Part shown: piece after piece, positions 42,110 to 47,791 of the stretch | Numbering within the stretch: position 1 is the first letter of the stretch | Layout: each line of letters starts with the position of its first letter | Assembly: GCA_021737645.1 (NCBI GenBank) | Contig: JAIPDO010000111.1 | Span: forward strand, 1 to 47,791 | DNA from: Desulfarculaceae bacterium | GTDB lineage: Bacteria; Desulfobacterota; Desulfarculia; Desulfarculales; Desulfarculaceae | DNA length: 47,791 bases | Direction: 5' to 3' | Translations under genes and position numbers: made by a program | Notes under the pieces: model-generated | The model's database searches: none | Seen by the model: only the letters and a program-made list of their open reading frames with translations | What the model was told of the DNA's origin: nothing

Positions 42110-42500
42110 GTTGTTTTAAGTACTTAAAATTTTTTTTATTTTATTAAAAATAATGGTCTACAAAATGGTTTTGGTTTGAGACAATGTAACCATAATAGAT
42201 TTTTGAACCTAACTGATTCTGGGAGTGGGTCGAGGGTAGGTTACACTCAACATTTGTTTGTTTTAATATTATTGTTTTGTCAATTTAGATGGTTACGAGA
42301 CTGATTAATATAGTGTGTTATTGCAAGTAGTTACTTGTTTATCAGTGTTTATCGGGTCTAAAAACTTTTTTCACATTCAACTCCCTGATAACCTTGAGAA
42401 ACGCATTTTGTATTTTTTTAACTTTAATATCAATTAGTTACGTTTTTCACCGGAGTTTACACTTTTTGAAAAGTGTGGTATTCTGGTTACAATTGAAAAG
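42110..42500. other. AT-rich region without a visible gene
   Basis: No frame of reasonable length or composition is present on either strand. There are A/T runs and short imperfect palindromes only. It may hold promoters for the first cassette or a replication-related site; nothing specific is seen. Confidence 0.4.
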
Positions 42501-42657
42501 GAGTCAAAGGGACTCCTGTGTTCGGTCAACATTTCGTCTCTGATTTTACCAATAATAATTTAGTTGACTGTTTTAATGGGGTTTATCCCAAAACGGGACA
42601 GTTGTGTCTTGTTACAGGGGTAAGTCCACGTCTTAAATTCATGAAAGGAGTAAAAAC
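42501..42657 (+). repeat. Leader cassette, copy A
   Basis: First of three near-identical leaders directly before short genes. It opens with GAGTCAAAGGGACTCC, has GTCAAC and GTTGAC about 40 bases apart as an inverted pair, the small hairpin TCCC-AAAAC-GGGA, then TTACAGGGGTAAG, and ends in a ribosome site before ATG 42658. The identity of non-coding sequence suggests a structured RNA or shared operator. Confidence 0.75.
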
Positions 42658-42726
42658 ATGAAAAAAAATGAAAGAAATAAGGGTAATGAAGTTGTCAATA
42701 TTAATGAAAGAAAGGAGGAAAATTAA
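42658..42726 (+). CDS. 22-residue peptide, truncated homologue of the cassette proteins
   Basis: MKKNERNKGNEVVNINERK, then EEN and TAA. Its first 19 residues are almost the same as the start of the protein at 43185-43571, but it stops there. Its last codons contain GAAAGGAGG, the ribosome site of the next gene, whose ATG directly follows the stop. It may be a decayed first gene now acting as a leader peptide. Confidence 0.5.
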   Translation: MKKNERNKGNEVVNINERKEEN

Positions 42727-42921
42727 ATGTGTGATTGTGATAATAAACTTCTAGGTCCGATTGAACAACATAGGAACCGTCCAACCAATAAACTTGTTAG
42801 AAACGTAATCAGCGAACATTATCGTCTTGGTTTGTTCGGTTTTAGAATACCTCCAGAATGGGTTATGGAGGAGTGGACAGAAGAACTACTTGAATTAGGT
42901 ATCATAGAAAAAAATATTTAA
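42727..42921 (+). CDS. Hypothetical protein of leader cassette A
   Basis: 64 residues, MCDCDNKLLGPIEQHRNRP, continuing to an acidic C-terminus (EEWTEELLELGIIEKN). No recognised domain apart from a CxC at the start. GAAAGGAGG lies seven bases before the ATG. The 14-base-type hairpin at 42931-42986 follows and closes the cassette. Confidence 0.5.
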   Translation: MCDCDNKLLGPIEQHRNRPTNKLVRNVISEHYRLGLFGFRIPPEWVMEEWTEELLELGIIEKNI

Positions 42922-42930
42922 CATTTCTAA

Positions 42931-42986
42931 ACCCCTTTAGAGGTCTCTTCTCCCTCGATTTTACATCTTCTGAGACCTCTGGGGGT
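42931..42986 (+). terminator. Cassette-end inverted repeat, copy 1
   Basis: Left arm ACCCCTTTAGAGGTCTC (42931-42947) pairs with GAGACCTCTGGGGGT (42972-42986) apart from a two-base bulge. The loop of 24 bases resembles that of copy 2. It is followed by GTGTTTTG rather than a clear T-run, so it may be terminator or a processing/recombination site. Confidence 0.6.
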
Positions 42987-43026
42987 CATAGAGTGTTTTG
43001 ATAGACTGGTAAACTAATAGATTAAA

Positions 43027-43184
43027 AAGTCAAAGGGACTTCTAGTGGTTAGTCAACGTCTCTTCTCTGTTTTTCCCATAATAATTTAGTTGACTGTCGT
43101 AATAGGGGTTATCCCAAAACGGGACAATAGTGTCTCTTTACAGGGGTAAGTACACATCAACATTTTCATGAAAGGAGATTAAAC
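43027..43184 (+). repeat. Leader cassette, copy B
   Basis: Almost the same as copy C over its central 110 bases and close to copy A. AGTCAAC and GTTGACT (7 bp) flank a stretch of about 40 bases; TCCC-AAAAC-GGGA and TTTACAGGGGTAAG follow. AAAGGAG stands before ATG 43185. Confidence 0.75.
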
Positions 43185-43571
43185 ATGAAAAAAAATGAAA
43201 GAAATAAGGGTAATGTAATTGTTGACATTAATGAAAGAAAGGATGAAGAAGAGATGATTGAAACACCAGATAGAAATACTGAAGGTATGGACTACTACAA
43301 CGAGTGTATTGGAAGTGATGGACTTGTTTGTCCTTACTGTGGGTCTGACGATGTTACAAGAGAAGTATTGGGTGGTAACACATTTGTTGGACTTGAAAGT
43401 CCGAATGAACCATATGAAATATCATTCAGTAATTATTGTGAAGATTGTGAAGAGACTTACGAAACGATTCACGATGAATACATCTCGGGAGTTGATGAGG
43501 CTGAATATCAGTATGAAGAAATCACCAGAGTAATCCATAGTTATACGAATAACTGTCGTATAGATAATTAG
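43185..43571 (+). CDS. Zinc-ribbon protein of leader cassette B
   Basis: 128 acidic residues. After the cassette-type start (MKKNERNKGN then ERKDEEE), CPYCGSDDVT and YCEDCEETYE place two cysteine pairs about 35 residues apart, a zinc ribbon. The rest is acidic and tyrosine-rich. No family recognised; small DNA- or protein-binding regulators of phages and plasmids look like this. The N-terminal 20 residues are shared with the peptide at 42658 and partly with the protein at 43844. Confidence 0.6.
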   Translation: MKKNERNKGNVIVDINERKDEEEMIETPDRNTEGMDYYNECIGSDGLVCPYCGSDDVTREVLGGNTFVGLESPNEPYEISFSNYCEDCEETYETIHDEYISGVDEAEYQYEEITRVIHSYTNNCRIDN

Positions 43572-43600
43572 GATTACGAAATTATTAACCTATAATAATA

Positions 43601-43652
43601 TCCCCAGAGGTCTCCCCATTTTTAATTCCGCATCTTGTGAGACCTCTGGGGA
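43601..43652 (+). terminator. Cassette-end inverted repeat, copy 2
   Basis: TCCCCAGAGGTCTC (43601-43614) and GAGACCTCTGGGGA (43639-43652) form a perfect 14-bp stem with a 24-base loop. It lies 30 bp after the zinc-ribbon gene and about 30 bp before leader copy C, matching the position of copy 1. Confidence 0.7.
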
Positions 43653-43683
43653 ACCGGATGGTTTAGTAAACAAATAGATGAAG

Positions 43684-43843
43684 GAGTCAAAGGGACTCCT
43701 GTATATAGTCAACGTCTCTTCTCTGTTTTTCCCATAATAATTTAGTTGACTGTCGTAATAGGGGTTATCCCAAAACGGGACAATAGTGTCTCTTTACAGG
43801 GGTAAGTACACATCCATTTCATTGTAATAGAAAGGAATAAAAA
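43684..43843 (+). repeat. Leader cassette, copy C
   Basis: GAGTCAAAGGGACTCC opening as in copy A, centre as in copy B (AGTCAAC/GTTGACT pair, TCCC-AAAAC-GGGA hairpin, TTTACAGGGGTAAG), ending in GAAAGGA before ATG 43844. The last 30 bases before the gene differ from A and B. Confidence 0.75.
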
Positions 43844-44176
43844 ATGAACAAGGATGAAAGAAAATATGGACACGAGGACATTGAAATTAATGAAACAATG
43901 GACGAGGAAGAAGATGAACTTATTGAAATTATAACTTTGTCAAACTACTTAATGTCAATAGATAAAGTATACGAGTTTAAAATCATGTTGAAACTTGGAA
44001 TTTTACATTTCGGATGTAACGATACTTTTATTAATACAACAACGGCATTAAAGAACTTAGGAATAAAAAATTTTAGAAGTGTGATTAAGGTATTTAAAGA
44101 TAACGGGGGTCTTTGTGACTGTAAAATCCTCGTACACTTTTTCCATGATGAAATTTTTGGAGAACTACATAAATAG
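43844..44176 (+). CDS. Acidic hypothetical protein of leader cassette C
   Basis: 110 residues. The start MNKDERKYGHEDIEINE is a divergent version of the cassette-B start, followed by an acidic run (MDEEEDELIEI) and a neutral alpha/beta part with CNDTFINTTTALKNLGIKNF. No family recognised. No closing inverted repeat follows; a 51-bp gap with GGAG leads to the next gene. Confidence 0.6.
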   Translation: MNKDERKYGHEDIEINETMDEEEDELIEIITLSNYLMSIDKVYEFKIMLKLGILHFGCNDTFINTTTALKNLGIKNFRSVIKVFKDNGGLCDCKILVHFFHDEIFGELHK

Positions 44177-44227
44177 GGATGATTGGTCTCAATCAAACTA
44201 TTGTTATTGTTAAAAATGGAGTAAAAA

Positions 44228-44902
44228 ATGAGTAAAAAAACATTTGTTAGACATTACAATGACCCACATAATCCATATAAAACTACAAGTAAGATAAACC
44301 CAATGGACTGGATTGATATTCAAAAAGAGGGAATTTGGCCATGGTCTAAACTTGAAAGACCCCTGGTGTGGATTCTACAGACCAAGACCTTTACCCGTAA
44401 TGAAGGAATTATGTTCTGGTTCCTGTTTGAGAACACCAGGGGGTTCCTTTGGATGGGTAAGGAGAACGTATTCCGGGAAGGTTTCCTGATGGACAGGTGT
44501 TCCATCAAAAAAATTACCGGTCTGGGGTACAAGGAAATCAGAACGGCCCTGGATGGTCTGTATGACAAGAAGGTGGTCTATTTCTTCACTACAGACGGAA
44601 CTACCCTAGACAAGGTTCAACGGAAAACTAAGGGTGGAGGAACCATCAACAGTCTTTCCCTCTGGAACCGGGAAGAAAGGGTCATCTACGGGAGTATCAA
44701 CTTCCGGTGGGACACCTGGGCTCTTGATGAAGAAGTAAAAACCCTGATGGACGAGAGGATGTCCAAGATATATGGGAAACAGGAGAACGACCTGAAACCT
44801 GGAACACTTGGACATCCAACGATTGGTGAAAATTCCGAGAATGAGGAATTATTAAAGGAATTGGAGGGGTTGTGTCCGAGGGTAGATTCCTTTGGATTAT
44901 AA
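44228..44902 (+). CDS. Putative replication-initiator-like protein (winged helix)
   Basis: 224 residues, the largest gene of its stretch. RPLVWILQTKTFTRNEGIMF, FLFENTRGF, then ITGLGYKEIRTALDGLYDKK gives helix, wing and recognition-helix order reminiscent of N-terminal domains of phage RepO-type initiators and other 'ReplO' proteins. No catalytic motif is visible, and the resemblance is by eye. Codon use is more GC-rich than its immediate neighbours (CCC, GGG, ACC codons), hinting at another source. Three TATAAGGG repeats lie over and just past its stop, and a strong terminator follows. Confidence 0.45.
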   Translation: MSKKTFVRHYNDPHNPYKTTSKINPMDWIDIQKEGIWPWSKLERPLVWILQTKTFTRNEGIMFWFLFENTRGFLWMGKENVFREGFLMDRCSIKKITGLGYKEIRTALDGLYDKKVVYFFTTDGTTLDKVQRKTKGGGTINSLSLWNREERVIYGSINFRWDTWALDEEVKTLMDERMSKIYGKQENDLKPGTLGHPTIGENSENEELLKELEGLCPRVDSFGL

Positions 44903-44944
44903 GGGGGAATTCCCCTTTATAAGGGAATATCCCCTTTATAAGGG
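44898..44944. repeat. Three TATAAGGG repeats in palindromes
   Basis: TATAAGGG at 44898-44905, 44918-44925 and 44937-44944, 19-20 bases apart, interleaved with CCCCTT so that each unit is nearly palindromic. Spacing of about two helical turns beside a possible initiator gene is iteron-like, although three units are few. Confidence 0.45.
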
Positions 44945-44979
44945 GGTTTCATCCGTTGTTAGGGTGGAACCCCCTTTTT
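44940..44979 (+). terminator. Rho-independent terminator after the initiator-like gene
   Basis: AAGGGGGTT (44940-44948) pairs with AACCCCCTT (44968-44976), followed by TTT. The loop is 19 bases. From here to 45170 the DNA is very AT-rich with many ATAGATAA-like stretches and no gene. Confidence 0.75.
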
Positions 44980-45170
44980 AAGGTGATTCCGTTCTTTATT
45001 GGGGAACAATGTCTTTAGAAAAGGGGAAAATACTGGTTAATACGAGTTAAAACATTGATATTATTATTTATTTAAGACACGTATAGATAAAAATATAGAT
45101 AATATTATAGATAATAAATAGATAAAAGAATAGAAGGGTAAAATTGAGGGTAAAGTCAGATGGGTTTCCT

Positions 45171-45233
45171 GATTGAAACCTGACGGTTTCAATCACCACT
45201 GGGTCGGGATGGACTCCATCCCTCCTAGTGGTG
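45171..45233. repeat. Two adjacent strong hairpins
   Basis: GATTGAAACC and GGTTTCAATC (45171-45194) form a 10-bp stem with TGAC loop. CACCACT (45194-45200) pairs with AGTGGTG (45227-45233), enclosing GGGATGG/CCATCCC. They stand just past the minus-strand HNH remnant and could end transcription from both sides. Confidence 0.55.
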
Positions 45234-45260
45234 GTTATTGATGGAATAAACTTTATACAT

Positions 45261-45404
45261 CTAGTCCAGTTTATATCCTGACAGAATTTTGTCTTGTAAT
45301 TCATCTACACTTATCCAATTACTTCCTCTGTGTAACATTCTATGACAGTTTGGACAGACTAGGGATAGGTCATCAAGTTTTGTCTTCGGTGAGTTCAGCT
45401 CGGA
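45261..45404 (-). pseudogene. HNH endonuclease C-terminal remnant
   Basis: Minus-strand frame of 48 codons, SPKTKLDDLSLVCPNCHRML then HRGSNWISVDELQDK, ending at TAG 45261-45263. LVCPNCHRMLHRG is the second half of an HNH nuclease motif. The N-terminal half is missing; upstream DNA in another frame is ParB-like. Confidence 0.6.
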
Positions 45405-45630
45405 CTAGGTTCTCATCCACCTCTACAAGGTTCCCCATCAACTAGTCAACTCCCTTGTAGTTGACCCCAATCTGTTCCTTACCTAGGTATTTGTGGGCTT
45501 TCAACCGGTGGGCACCAGCCAGGAGGGTGTTGTCGTGGTCACAGATGATGGGGGTCAGGAGTCCGATGAGGTCAATGGATTCAGCCATTTCCAGAACCTT
45601 ACCGTTATTGATGTCCCTAAGTATTTGGAT
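45373..45630 (-). pseudogene. ParB-like nuclease/partition domain remnant
   Basis: Minus strand LEMAESIDLIGLLTPIICDH, then NTLLAGAHRLKAHKYLG, an internal TAG at 45442-45444, and VEVDENLVRAELTED. This is the ParB N-terminal fold (IGLLxPI, LLAGxHRLxAxK, ExDENLxRxELT). It has no start codon, one stop and a frame change into the HNH remnant, so it is dead. From 45631 to 45787 no gene is seen. Confidence 0.65.
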
Positions 45631-45787
45631 TTACTAAAATATACCTAGTATTGACAAGGGTGATTTAAATATCATAAGATTTCGAAGAATGTTTCATCCG
45701 GTTTTTGCGTAACAGAGGGGTAGTATAACGACTTCTTATGGTTACAATTATTTATGCCTTTTTATACCAGCGAATTGAGAGGTTTAC

Positions 45788-46543
45788 ATGTCTAAAAAGG
45801 ATGAGTTGAGTGATTTTGAAGAACTATTAAGTATCAAACTTACTGAGGATTCAGACAAACTAACTGTCCCTAATGTTGATTTCATTAAATGGTGTGATAA
45901 ATATAGTAAAGCGATATCCAAAAAACACTCTAGTGGTATACTCGCGGTTGCTACTGGTGGATTAAGTCTCTTAGGTCGTGCTGTCTCTAAAAAAAGATTT
46001 GGATATGATATATTTTATCGAGGACAAATCCCGATTCACTGGTTGTGTACAATACATGATGATTTTGCTCCGTTTGATATAGAAAAAGAAGTTCCGTTAC
46101 TACTGTTAAGGGACGTAACGGGACAATTTAAGTTATTGGCTACGAATATGTTTATATATTTCAAACTTGATAAATCTAAAAAAATGAAAGACACTCACAA
46201 ACTTACTGTTGGTAAGATACCTATTCACAAAATTGAATCTTTTGAGGTCAACCGTGGGTTTGGGGGGAATTCTTGTGACATTTTTGTGAACGGTGAACTT
46301 GTAGGAGGTTTGGTCTTTGATAATGTTACAGACGTAACTACCCTAACTAATTTTTTATTAAAGTTAACACCAAAGTTAGACAAATTAATAACATATCGTC
46401 CCAAAGACAAAAAAGACAAATCAATTGACTCTGAGGAGGACATCCCACAAAAATTAGAAAAACTAGCTAAACTCAAAGAAAACGGTATTATTAGTGAAGA
46501 AGAATTTAATAATAAAAAATCTGAATTGTTAGATAGAATGTAA
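45788..46543 (+). CDS. Hypothetical protein with C-terminal SHOCT domain
   Basis: 251 residues. The middle part (VPLLLLRDVTGQFKLLATNMFIYFKL and KIPIHKIESFEVN, cited as separate strands) looks like a PH-like lipid- or membrane-associated beta domain; the end KLKENGIISEEEFNNKKSEL is a SHOCT oligomerisation motif. Such PH-SHOCT proteins are common and of unknown role. GAGAGG lies before ATG 45788. Codon use is strongly AT-biased. Confidence 0.7.
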   Translation: MSKKDELSDFEELLSIKLTEDSDKLTVPNVDFIKWCDKYSKAISKKHSSGILAVATGGLSLLGRAVSKKRFGYDIFYRGQIPIHWLCTIHDDFAPFDIEKEVPLLLLRDVTGQFKLLATNMFIYFKLDKSKKMKDTHKLTVGKIPIHKIESFEVNRGFGGNSCDIFVNGELVGGLVFDNVTDVTTLTNFLLKLTPKLDKLITYRPKDKKDKSIDSEEDIPQKLEKLAKLKENGIISEEEFNNKKSELLDRM

Positions 46544-46639
46544 AAACTTTTCATTTTGATTGTTAAGAAAGAGTTGCATCTCATGGATTAATCTATTATG
46601 AAATTTGGGAGGTGGACTATATATATGGAGAACATATAG

Positions 46640-46960
46640 ATGGATGAACCAGGTGTAACTGGCGTTGCAATTATAGTTACTATCATTACTATGACTTGGC
46701 CATTTTGGTTGTCTGGTATTATTTCAGGAATAATTGCTAAATCCGCTAAAAATCGTAGTTTTTTTGGGTGGTTTATTTATGGTTGTTTATTACCGATTAT
46801 TTCACAAATACATGCTATATGTATATCAAAGAACATCTCTTTAACAAGCGATATTAAAAAATGTCCATATTGTGGCGAAATCATCAAAAGAGAAGCTACC
46901 GTATGTAAGCATTGTAGAAAAGAAATGAAACCTACAAGCGTTATTGAAAGGAATAACTAA
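46640..46960 (+). CDS. Small membrane protein with C-terminal zinc ribbon
   Basis: 106 residues: two hydrophobic helices (VAIIVTIITMTWPFWLSGII and FFGWFIYGCLLPIISQIHAI), then CPYCGEIIKREATVCKHC, a zinc ribbon of two CxxC pairs. GGAG lies upstream of ATG 46640. No named family. It is followed, after about 110 bp with no gene, by another membrane/zinc-ribbon protein. Confidence 0.65.
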   Translation: MDEPGVTGVAIIVTIITMTWPFWLSGIISGIIAKSAKNRSFFGWFIYGCLLPIISQIHAICISKNISLTSDIKKCPYCGEIIKREATVCKHCRKEMKPTSVIERNN

Positions 46961-47068
46961 CATTTAAGTTTGTTGTTAGTTGATATTTATCATTTACAAT
47001 CTATGTAAAAATAATACTTCGAGTATTTTAATTGTCAGTAACACTTAACCTTAGATGGAGTGGAGAAT

Positions 47069-47230
47069 ATGTCAGGAAAAGTATATGACTGTCCGAGTTG
47101 CGGTGAAATGGTTATTCCAAAAAGAAATAAAACCTTAGTTATTCTTCTTCTTGTCACTGTCGTGGCTTGGCCTGCTGTATTTTTTTTAAAGAAACGTTGT
47201 CCTACGTGTAAAACGGTTATTCCTCGGTAG
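47069..47230 (+). CDS. 53-residue membrane protein with split zinc ribbon
   Basis: MSGKVYDCPSCGEMVIPKR, one hydrophobic helix (TLVILLLVTVVAWPAVFFL), then RCPTCKTVIPR. Cysteine pairs stand on both sides of the helix, so they can form one zinc site only if the helix is not fully membrane-spanning. GGAG lies six bases before ATG. It resembles the tail of the upstream protein in cysteine layout. 47231-47392 shows no gene. Confidence 0.55.
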   Translation: MSGKVYDCPSCGEMVIPKRNKTLVILLLVTVVAWPAVFFLKKRCPTCKTVIPR

Positions 47231-47392
47231 CAAATATTTATTCTCACATATAGTGATATTATTTGTTGTGGTCTGTAAAATGACTTATAATTGTCTATGA
47301 TTTGCCACAGGGATGAGATAGTTATCAAACCTTATCAATAATAACCGGTGGTTAACTACGGGGAAAGTAATTTCAACGATTCGCACGTTTAT

Positions 47393-47653
47393 TTAATATA
47401 AAGTTTTCAATGCCAATAATATAGCTACTAGTTGGATTACATTAAAACAGTCAGTTGTGTTGTAAAGGACGGTAGAACCTGTCCCTTTACAAATCTGGTT
47501 TTCTTTAACGTTGAACAATACTGTAGAACCAGTACCTTTTTTTATATAGTTACCAAGTATGTTTAAGAGAACCTGAGAACCAGACCCCTTTCGTACCTGG
47601 TGCCCGCGAATATTAATTAGTATCGTTGAACCTGTTCCCTTACGGATATAGTT
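47393..47653 (-). pseudogene. 5'-truncated gene with four 17-residue repeats
   Basis: Positions 47653-47450 encode four perfect-register units of 17 residues (51 bp): NYIRKGTGSTILINIRG, HQVRKGSGSQVLLNILG, NYIKKGTGSTVLFNVKE, NQICKGTGSTVLYNTTD. A hydrophobic tail ends at 47393. The strand-turn pattern 'KGTGST-hLhN' suggests a beta-solenoid. The frame continues into the IS end at 47653, so the true start is lost. Family not recognised. Confidence 0.55.
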
Positions 47654-47744
47654 GCGTATTCCGCTGATGACGCCCACCTGATCCGAGCGAAGACGCCCAG
47701 TGGTTCCAGGGCAAGGCGGCCACTTCATCGGAGCGAAGCGACGC
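47653..47744. repeat. IS21-type element end, inverted copy
   Basis: Read on the minus strand (47744 to 47653) it repeats the order seen at 39273-39365: AGCGTCGCTTCGCTCCGA, then GTGGCCGCC, CGGATCAGGTGG and CGGAATACGC. About two thirds of positions agree by eye. It cuts into the repeat-protein gene. Nothing can be called in 47745-47791. Confidence 0.6.
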
Positions 47745-47791
47745 TGGTGTTTTGATTTAAGACCTTTGATCCTCCGGAGTCAAGGTGGAGT

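Noticed and set aside
45171..45194. GATTGAAAC-like sequence resembling a CRISPR repeat end
   Set aside because: It occurs once, is a simple hairpin and has no spacers or cas genes nearby.

Overview
The window reads as a GC-rich chromosome of an anaerobic, probably Desulfobacterota-like (deltaproteobacterial) bacterium. It is interrupted by insertion-sequence debris and ends in an AT-rich accessory segment. The taxonomic guess rests on ferredoxin-linked 2-oxoacid oxidoreductase, CCG-domain iron-sulfur proteins, a GcvH-like protein, Fe-S fumarase, TTT and TAXI-TRAP transporters and a selenocysteine tRNA. It is inference, not proof.

Layout. (1) 1-2.0 kb: three overlapping genes of a Mu/Tn552-like transposition module, cut by the left edge. 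(2) 2.0-7.05 kb: scattered IS21-type and other transposase remnants, with two decayed 3' ends of one CCG-domain gene bracketing four intact genes (DapA-like lyase, SBF-family transporter, gamma-carbonic-anhydrase-like protein, TSUP exporter). (3) 7.06-20.4 kb, all minus strand: a GntR regulator, then TctCBA transporter, korABDC, sucCD, a GlcD-type flavin oxidase, an enolase-superfamily enzyme, a GlcF/HdrD-like protein and a GcvH-like protein. (4) 20.7-34.7 kb, all minus strand: suyAB, a succinate-dehydrogenase-like set (flavoprotein, anchor, an SdhB-Rieske fusion), a cytochrome b-c fusion, an AprA/FrdA-like flavoprotein with an iron-sulfur flavoprotein partner, a TAXI-TRAP transporter and two-subunit fumarase. 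(5) 34.7-38.7 kb: a divergent sigma-54 activator and two dehydrogenases matching (R)- and (S)-sulfolactate dehydrogenase. (6) 38.9-39.7 kb: IS remnants and selC. (7) 39.7-47.65 kb: AT-rich DNA with small overlapping genes, three near-identical leader cassettes, a possible replication initiator and decayed ParB/HNH genes, flanked by inverted copies of an IS21-like end.

How it works together (inference). SlcC and ComC would interconvert sulfolactate enantiomers through sulfopyruvate, and SuyAB would split (R)-sulfolactate into pyruvate and sulfite. A strong sigma-54 promoter before suyA, upstream repeats and the divergent activator make a self-contained control unit. KOR, SucCD, the SDH-like complex and fumarase are consecutive TCA-cycle steps that could oxidise the carbon. 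The SDH-like complex seems coupled to a bc-type module: its iron-sulfur subunit carries a Tat-like membrane segment and a Rieske domain in the same polypeptide. This fusion and the tandem leader cassettes of the AT-rich segment are the two most unusual things here.
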